Assembly: GCA_038503035.1 (NCBI GenBank)
Contig: JAVSML010024360.1
Location: 630,806 to 694,805, forward strand
Source: Crocodylus rhombifer
Lineage: Eukaryota > Chordata > Crocodylia > Crocodylidae
Reading direction: 5' to 3'
Length of the DNA stretch: 64,000 bases
Shown: positions 58,026 to 64,000 of the stretch, in pieces
Layout: the number at the start of each line of letters is the position of its first letter
Position numbering within the stretch: the first letter of the stretch is position 1
Notes under the pieces: generated by a model
Database searches by the model: none
Seen by the model: only the letters and a program-made list of their open reading frames with translations
Told to the model about the DNA's origin: nothing
Translations under genes and position numbers: made by a program

Positions 58026-58061
58026 TTTTCTTTTCTTTTCTTTTCATTTCTTTTCGGGTTC
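58026..58061. repeat. (TTTTC)n short tandem repeat
   Basis: About six units of CTTTT with one ATTTC variant. Confidence 0.9.
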
Positions 58062-58909
58062 CTGACCTTGGGGCTCCCCCCTGGCTCTTTGGGGTCTTCC
58101 CCTCTGTTCATCCCCATGACACAGTCAAAAAAGCACTATATACAGTATATACAAGGAAAAATCAACACTGCCTTATCACCATATAGGTGGCAGCCAAGAG
58201 CACGCTCAGGCCTGGCAAGCAGGAAGGCCTGCTGTGAAACCTGTAACACCCTGAGCATTTCTAGCTTTTCCTCCACTCTCAGTGAGTACTTAGCACCTCA
58301 GAAGAGGGTAGATGATGACTGATGAGGCAGGTAAGTCCACGGGGGCAAGTCCATGGATGGAGTGTGTGACCGCCAGGCTTTGAATAATCTCTCTCGAGCA
58401 GCCTTTGCGCATGGGTGGATGTCAAGCACCTCCTGGGCTCATGTTGATGCCGGAGTAGCTCTCTTCTTCCTGCGTCGCCAACCCCGTTCTCTCCTGCCAC
58501 GACTTGCTGTTCTTCAGTAGGAGGGGTCGGTTGACAGGATACTCGGTGGTCCGGGGTTCACCTGGCGTTCACTCACGGGGCTCCGCCATCCTTACACCCT
58601 GGCCTCATGCCACCTTTGGTGCATCACCTGTCCGTTGGTCTCATTCTCCACTGTGGACTAACGCCTTCTGGCTTTGCCTTTAAGTGCCTGCGGCCCCTAG
58701 CCACTGTGACCACTGTAAGGGCCTACCTATCTGCCTTCCTCACCTTCACCCCTTCCTTCAGGGGAAAACATACAAAAGGAAAGGTAAACTTTCAGAGGCT
58801 TCTCTTCAGCCTCAGTCCCCAGGGTACACACCCCTTTCTCTCTGCCCCTTTGTCTGGGGTGACTAAATAAATGGACCAACAAAATACAGAATACCAGGTC
58901 ACTCCCTAC
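58062..58909. other. Spacer between the two CT-rich blocks
   Basis: Mixed DNA. ACTATATACAGTATATAC near 58135 is a small palindrome. No coding domain was found. Confidence 0.4.
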
Positions 58910-59480
58910 CCTCTTACTAGCTTACCCCAAACACTCCCTGGGTTTCCTTCTGGTCCACCCTGGACCAGTCACCTCCAGCGTTCTTCTCTTCTGCCCATCA
59001 TTCCATCTGGGACTGGCAGCGATGCCCGCCCCGACTGCACCCCCTCAGGACTGTCCCGGGGTCTTCCCTCCATGGCGTGGGTTTCTCCATCCCCCGTCAT
59101 CCCGGCACCCCACCTGTGGGTCGCATTGCTCCTGGATACCACTCCAGCCATGTCTTTGGATACCGTGCCTGCTACTACCACATTGTCCGGTGTGGGTTCC
59201 TGTCGGGATGTTTTGCCTCTCATTGTCCGCATCCTTGCCGGCTTTCCCGGCTCCGTGGATCCTGTGGTGAAGGTTCCTCCTGTCGCTGGCGGCAGCTGCA
59301 GCTCCTAGCATGTGCTGTCTGCACCCTCCGTGGCAGCGGCCACCATTCTTATTTCCACTGGCCAGCATCCAATACTGACACCATCAGCCGGCCGTAATTG
59401 AACAAAAAGGTGGCTAACGAGCTGCGTGGGTTCCTCCTTCCGCCCCATGCATGTCCCGTTCCGAGCTGCTGGTAAGTGCC
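58910..59480 (+). repeat. CT-rich LTR-like block, copy 2
   Basis: Same texture as copy 1 and aligned with it near the 3' side, ending GAGCTGCTGGTAAGTGCC with GGTAAG at 59471-59476, which is 1,455 bases from the equivalent in copy 1. The TATA box is not preserved (TAATTGAAC). The wide divergence means the pair is old. Confidence 0.4.
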
Positions 59481-60060
59481 ACTCGTTATTTTGACACCTG
59501 GGACAGAGTGGATCCTAGAAGGTTGGTCCTCACACACACTCCACACGACACTTTTGACTACCAAAACCCTCAGTCTCTCACACAGGTACACCTCACTCTG
59601 AATGTGCTCTAGCAGGCTTCTTACCACGCACACAGTCACTAATTTTACAGACTCCCAGTCACGACGCAGCCAAGCAGGCTCATGCACTCACATATGCACA
59701 TGTATGCCCAGCACCAAGATGTTGCCTCACACTCGTTTTTGTAGTGGTCGCCACCTGTCAATCACACTTTGGTCCAATCACTGCTTGCACATATCAGTCA
59801 TTCAATGTCAGTCAACAGTGTCTCTTTCATGGATTACTCATATTTATCATCACGTCATAACTCATTAACATAATGTTCCAGCTCTTTGGTTACATAACTA
59901 GGTCTGAACTGTGCATGCTCAGATGTCCTAAGTAGGTCATAGCATTATCAAGGTCAGAAGTTTAGATGTTCCAACCTCTATCCATCCTATGCATGTGTGT
60001 CCATACTGTGATCAAGCCATGACTCATACTGTCTACAATGATGCCTGCCCATCTCCTACC
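59481..60060. other. CA-rich flank of the LTR-like region
   Basis: CACACACTCCACACGACAC and similar phrases near 59530-59700, then plain DNA. Possibly internal sequence of the same element; nothing coding seen. Confidence 0.35.
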
Positions 60061-61012
60061 CCACGAGGCACATTTTTTGTGGTTTGAAGACAAAGAAATG
60101 CACAGCTGGAGGTGGCTTTTTAGTTTCATAAACATCTACTAGTCATAAAATAACATTTAAATTAGTGGTTACATATCAGAAACCCATTTCATTTTAATCC
60201 AAAAACTAAAAATGGCCTTCATGTTAAGCCCACTGAAGTAAACTGCAGGAAAACAAAAGAGTACCCCTGAGGAACACTAGAGTATCTGCTGAGAGTCATG
60301 TGTTTAGTGGTGTGTATGTGTTTTTCAATTAAGACAAAACTTTGCTAACCTGTCAACGAGTTTGAAGCAGTGCCCCAGTCCCAAATGAATGATGTGCATA
60401 CCTTATTGAGGCAAAAGGCAGAGGCAGTCTCCTGGCTCTAGAACTTTTCTTCAGATGGCAGTGCTAGGTTGCATGGGCAAAACTCCATTCTTTGCAAAGT
60501 CATAGATGTTCCTTTTATTTTCACAGGAAATCTCTGATAACTATTCAAGCTGGATCCTCTACTTGAGATATCTAGGCACAGAGGTGTTTATGTCTTCCAT
60601 GATGGGGTAATCCTTTGCCACTCAGTGATGAGTTCCATTGGCATCAACACCATAAACTGCCAGGCAGCAGACAGACCAGGTTGCCCCACAGCTATATGCA
60701 GCATGTCCAGTACCAGGAACCAACCAAAACCAGAACTGCCTGTAAGATGCACTGCACTGCACCTTTACACATAGCTCAGAACCCAACATTTACACTTGCT
60801 GTCCTCTCCTTGAGGTGATGCATCTGTAGGAACCCACAATGCTGCAGTTGCACAGGAACCCCAAAACAAGCTCTCCACAAAAGAATCAAACCTTTGTATA
60901 TTGCTTGTAAGATCTTTAAATGAAAATATTTTAAGGCGTATTCAAAGTTTTCCTGTCCTGCCCACTACCTATGTAAATGTTTAAGTACCCTCTCTCTTTA
61001 GCAACATCCCTG
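60061..61012. other. Unique DNA, nothing recognised
   Basis: No repeats or exons identified. Confidence 0.4.
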
Positions 61013-61307
61013 CCAGGAGTTAGCATAAAAGATACAATCTGGACACCACCTCCTATGGCCCACAGTGCTGCTTGTAAATCTCGGACCAGCCCTGCACACC
61101 ACATACTGCAGGCTGGGTTGGGGCCAGTATGTGCTGCACACAGCGCATAGGAATGGAGCTGACACATGCACTGCATGCAGCATATGGTGGTGGTCCTGGA
61201 CATACGTTAATTCTGGCATGTAGGGTCAGTCTTTGGGTCCAATCCAGGCCATGGATGGCCCTGTGCCCTTCATTTGGTCCTATAGGCCATGTGATTTGAA
61301 ACTCCTA
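61013..61307. mobile_element. Relative of the 10.8 kb hAT-like element
   Basis: CGGACCAGCCCTGCACACCA, GCTGACACATGCACTGCATG, GGTCCAATCCAGGCC and the end GATTTGAAACTCCTA parallel the 10756-11253 element. Its left border is uncertain (CAGGAGTTAGCATAAAAG at 61014 is a guess) and no duplication was found. Confidence 0.45.
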
Positions 61308-61758
61308 TTCTATTCTATCCAGCACTAGTAAGGCCTCATCTTGAGTACTGTGTCCAGTTTGGCGCACCACACTTCAAGCAAAATGTAGACAAATTGGAAA
61401 GTCCAGTGAAGATAAACAAGTGATTAGAGGTCTAAGAAATAAGATTTACAAGAAAAGTTGGAAGAACTGGGATTTAGTCAGGAAAAGAAAAAACAGATGG
61501 GGGATTTGGTAACACTCTTCAAATACATGACAGTCATAAAAATTATTATAGACTATCCCATGTGGCCACAGGAAACCCCCCCAGAAACAATAGTTTTAAA
61601 TTGTAATAATGGATATTTAGTTTGGATATTAAAAAGAATTATCTCACTATTAGGGTGGTTAAAACACTGGAACAGATTACTTAGACAGGCTCATTACCTA
61701 GAACATCTATCCTTGGAAGTTTTTAAGAGCATGTTAGACAGGCACTTAGGGTGAGGTT
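61308..61758 (+). pseudogene. CR1 LINE 3' fragment, diverged
   Basis: ALVRPHLEYCVQFGAPHFKQ-like codons start at about 61320; after frameshifts comes LEELGFSQEKKKQMGDLVTL, then a variable middle, and LEVFKSMLDRHLG. This is ORF2 C-terminus of an older CR1 subfamily. The TAATTAGACCATATTAAGG that follows may be a degenerate 3' end. Confidence 0.75.
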
Positions 61759-62679
61759 ACTTGTTATAATTAGACCATATTAAGGGCACTTAAAAATGTG
61801 TGTCCACATGTTAAAGTTTGTTAATAAGTACTAAGTGCCTTCTAGGTATTTTAAAGTTTTGCCACTTTGAGCAAAAATTATCTTTGAACCCTGCTATGTA
61901 GCTTGAGTTACCTTAACTTCTGGCTGTTCCACTGTGATAAAAACAACCTATCTGTCCTCCAGCATCCCAAGAGCCACTGCTCGCAGTGTGGTGTGACAAG
62001 ACTTGGGGGCAAAGGGGTCTCTCCACCTATCACAGACTGTCCTGTCACTTCGCCCCACTTAGGATCTTCCCAGTCCTACTTGTCTGCCACACCTTATTGG
62101 AAAAAAAGAAACAGCTTGGGAGTTATTTTACCCCTGTCTAAACAAAGAGTAGGAAGGAATCCTAAGATGCGCTCTCAACACTTGGCCCAGCCCTTGATGT
62201 CTGTTCGCTTCACAAATTTCCTGTCCAGGCCCTTGCCTCATTGGCTTTCTTCCTTTCAGTCCAGCTGCTTCAGACTCCAGGCTACTGCCAGGCTTCTGCC
62301 TCTCTGGGGCAAGAACCCAAGACATTGGGTGTCTGCACCCACTCTATTTAATACCTTGCAACACTAGTAGAATTTTGGAGTATTGCACCTGAAGCTCTAG
62401 CCTTCCTTGTGAAAAATATCCCAAGCGGGGTGCTAGGACACCTTTTTGTGTGGTCTCTGCATCTCCTGTTATATATAGCCACTTGTGGTCCACTGGGTGT
62501 CCATTACAACTGAAAAAAGGAGGAAAAATATTAACATAAAGTTGACCCCCTTTCTAGCCTTTTTTCCCCATTCTTTGTAACAGGGACTCTGCTCTCTAGT
62601 ACTATGGATGAACCATCCTCTGAACTCTACAGGCCTGGACTAACAGCTGGAGACAGCTGGACATCAGGTAAGTGCGGTG
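61759..62679. other. Unique DNA, nothing recognised
   Basis: The 154-codon frame (61903-62367) is rich in Ser/Pro/Leu, with no domain or splice evidence. I do not call it. Confidence 0.4.
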
Positions 62680-63030
62680 GGTGTTGGAGGGGAGAAGAGG
62701 GGGCAGAAGTGGAGGGGAACATGGGCTAGTGGAGTGTGGCACAAGTGGGAAGGGAGGGCAGGAGTAGAGGGTGGAGATGGGGACAGNNNNNNNNNNGGGG
62801 GCCCCAATCCAGGCATGCCACAAGGAGTGGGACGAGCAGCTTGGCCCTGATCCAAACCCTTGTGGGTGGGCCAGAGCAACCCCTATCCAGATGCATGGGA
62901 GGTAGGGGGGAACAGCTGAGCCCTCATCTGGATGCTCAGGTAGGCAGGGTGGAACAGGCCTTATCTGGACACATGAGTGAGGGGCAGGGAGCCTGATCCA
63001 GATACATGGGGGATGGCTGACCTTATCTTT
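62680..63030. repeat. GC-rich minisatellite around an assembly gap
   Basis: ATCCAGATGCATGGGAGG, ATCTGGATGCTCAGG, ATCTGGACACATGAG and ATCCAGATACATGGGGG recur at intervals of about 32-40 bases between 62886 and 63012. The first half is G-rich. Confidence 0.7.
62787..62796. other. Run of 10 N (assembly gap)
   Basis: Ten undetermined bases lie inside the G-rich repeat, so the true length here is unknown. Confidence 1.
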
Positions 63031-63189
63031 CATAGTACATCTGTTGAGCCACAGTGGCCTGGGCAGGGCTGGACTCAGCTGCACAGAGCTTCCCCTGTTC
63101 CCTAGCCACCAATTTTTTACAACCTGTGGAGACCCCCATGGGTCGGATGTCATGACACTGTGGGCTGGAAGTTGAGCATCTCTGATGTA
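63031..63189. other. Short spacer
   Basis: Ends with GGCTGGAAGTTGAGCATCTC, whose inverse resembles an hAT-type CAGAGATGCTCAAC end. No partner end was found. Confidence 0.3.
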
Positions 63190-64000
63190 ATGGGATTACA
63201 GAGATGTGGTGGGATAGTTCAAATGACTAGAGTACCGCCACAGATGGGCAAAGGATAGGGAGGGGAAAAAGGGAAGTGTTACCTTAAATATAAAGGTGGT
63301 GTATGCATGATCAGAGATGTACTACAAAGTGAAAGGTAGGCCTATTGAAAGCCTCTGGGTAAAGGTGATTGGGGAGAGCAGCATGGCAGATGTTATCATG
63401 GGCATCTGCTACGGGCATTCAAAGCAGAAGGAGTACGTGAAAAGCTTTTTCTAAACACCTAATAGAAGCTTCCGAATATCAGGTTCTCATGGGACGCTTA
63501 CTGGGGTATCTGCTGGGAGGGAAACACAACAGTACACAAACAGTCCAGCAAATTCTTTAAGTGTTTTGAAGATAACTTTTTGATACAGATGATAGAGAAG
63601 CCAACTGGGGGGAGGGGACGGCAAGCTCTTTTGGACTTGTTGATCACAAACAGGGAGGAATTGGTTAAGACTGTGAAGATGGAAGGTAATGTAGGTGGTA
63701 GCAACCATGAAAGTTATAGTTCAAGATCCTAAGGGGAGGAAGGAAGGAGAGCAGCAGACTAAGTACACTGGACTTCAGAAAAGTGGACTTTAACAAATTC
63801 AGGGAATTCATGAACAAGATACCCTGGGAGGCAAATCTGAAGGGAAAGGGAGTCCAGCAGAGAGAGGCAGCCCTTTTAAGGGAGCAGAACCACGCTATCC
63901 TTAGCAAGCAAACAGGGTTAGCAAACAGGGAAGTTTGCAAGCAATTCTCTTGAAGCAAGAGGAGGAAGTGGAAGAGGAAGCGGATCAAGGCACCAGATCA
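63190..64000 (+). pseudogene. CR1 LINE, endonuclease to linker region, continues beyond window
   Basis: Codons read KVVYACSEMYYKVKGRPIES, LWVKVIGESSMADVIMGICY (endonuclease strand), then LLDLLITNREELVKTVKMEG and NVGGSNHESY, the CR1 endonuclease C-terminal box normally LDLLLTNREGLV...SDHE. It continues TLDFRKVDFNKFREFMNKIP and WEANLKGKGVQQREAALL in the linker. The stretch of about 63405-63520 is shortened and several stops are present. The RT should lie past the window end. Confidence 0.9.

Noticed and set aside
61903..62367. 154-codon plus-strand frame
   Set aside because: Ser/Pro/Leu-rich, with no domain and no flanking splice sites. Its length is compatible with chance in 64 kb.
62602..63153. 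183-codon minus frame crossing the N gap
   Set aside because: It is defined across undetermined bases and a minisatellite, so it cannot be trusted.
62629..63185. An hAT-like element enclosing the minisatellite
   Set aside because: The candidate ends CAGGCCTGGACTA and CAGAGATGCTCAA match poorly and the flanks do not repeat.
1..64000. CRISPR arrays, operons, riboswitches, rRNA or tRNA genes
   Set aside because: No regularly spaced identical repeats, bacterial gene layout or cloverleaf-forming tRNA sequence was seen. The repeat content shows that this is vertebrate nuclear DNA.

Overview
This window looks like amniote (non-mammalian) nuclear DNA, most likely crocodilian or possibly turtle. The main support is the repeat set. 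CR1 LINE copies of several subfamilies occur throughout, including the 3' ends typical of sauropsids. There are many short nonautonomous DNA transposons (hAT-like, Tigger/pogo-like and unclassified MITEs), worn MIR/CORE-SINE-like fragments, a Tx1-like LINE, and a CFDP2-type endonuclease LINE. Codon-scale reading of both strands gives no host protein-coding exon that I can defend and no tRNA or rRNA. All convincing coding similarity belongs to retrotransposons. The species is inference; the CR1-rich composition is seen directly.

Layout. 1-4 kb: unique AT-rich DNA with a MIR-like scrap, then a decayed minus-strand Tx1-like LINE (about 1690-4010). 4.4-5.35 kb: a probable minus-strand LTR with TATA box and poly(A) signal. 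6.1-6.4 kb: a Tigger-type MITE flanked by TA. 7.9-8.85 kb: a foldback element of hairpins and direct and inverted GC-rich units. 9.7-12.5 kb: a MITE, an hAT-like element with a target duplication, and a (TCTG)n/(TG)n block that may sit in a Helitron-like element. 13.85-15.3 kb: the best CR1 reverse transcriptase, broken by indels including a 14-base G run. 16.3-18.1 kb: a CR1 tail followed by a LINE with endonuclease, YADD and C-terminal zinc-finger remnants. 19.7-20.7 kb: an old L2/L3-like RT fragment, then an hAT-like element with a perfect 8-bp duplication. 24.6-26.8 kb: a CR1 tail, a second Tigger-like MITE, a (TG)n(CG)n tract, and another hAT-like MITE. 28-33.5 kb: MITEs, a large GC-rich element, and a MIR-like copy. 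33.5-40 kb: mostly unique DNA with one old CR1 3' end. 40-43 kb: a long, rearranged CR1 carrying the end of ORF1, the endonuclease and RT parts, interrupted by a 361-bp element that matches my memory of mammalian Tigger1 very closely. 45-50 kb: a palindromic MITE, a MIR-like copy, a MITE with perfect 17-bp ends, and an hAT-like element. 50-56 kb: mostly unique DNA. 56.4-60 kb: an antisense CR1 with a perfect hairpin, then two diverged CT-rich blocks about 1.45 kb apart that look LTR-like. 61-64 kb: CR1 fragments, a minisatellite holding a 10-N gap, and a CR1 endonuclease region running off the window.

Nothing here forms an operon or pathway. The window is an intergenic or intronic repeat landscape. 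Nearly all LINE fragments lie on the plus strand, which would fit an intron of a minus-strand gene, but that is only inference. The observation most worth following is the Tigger1-like element, whose presence in a CR1-rich genome would imply horizontal transfer if identity to the mammalian family is confirmed.
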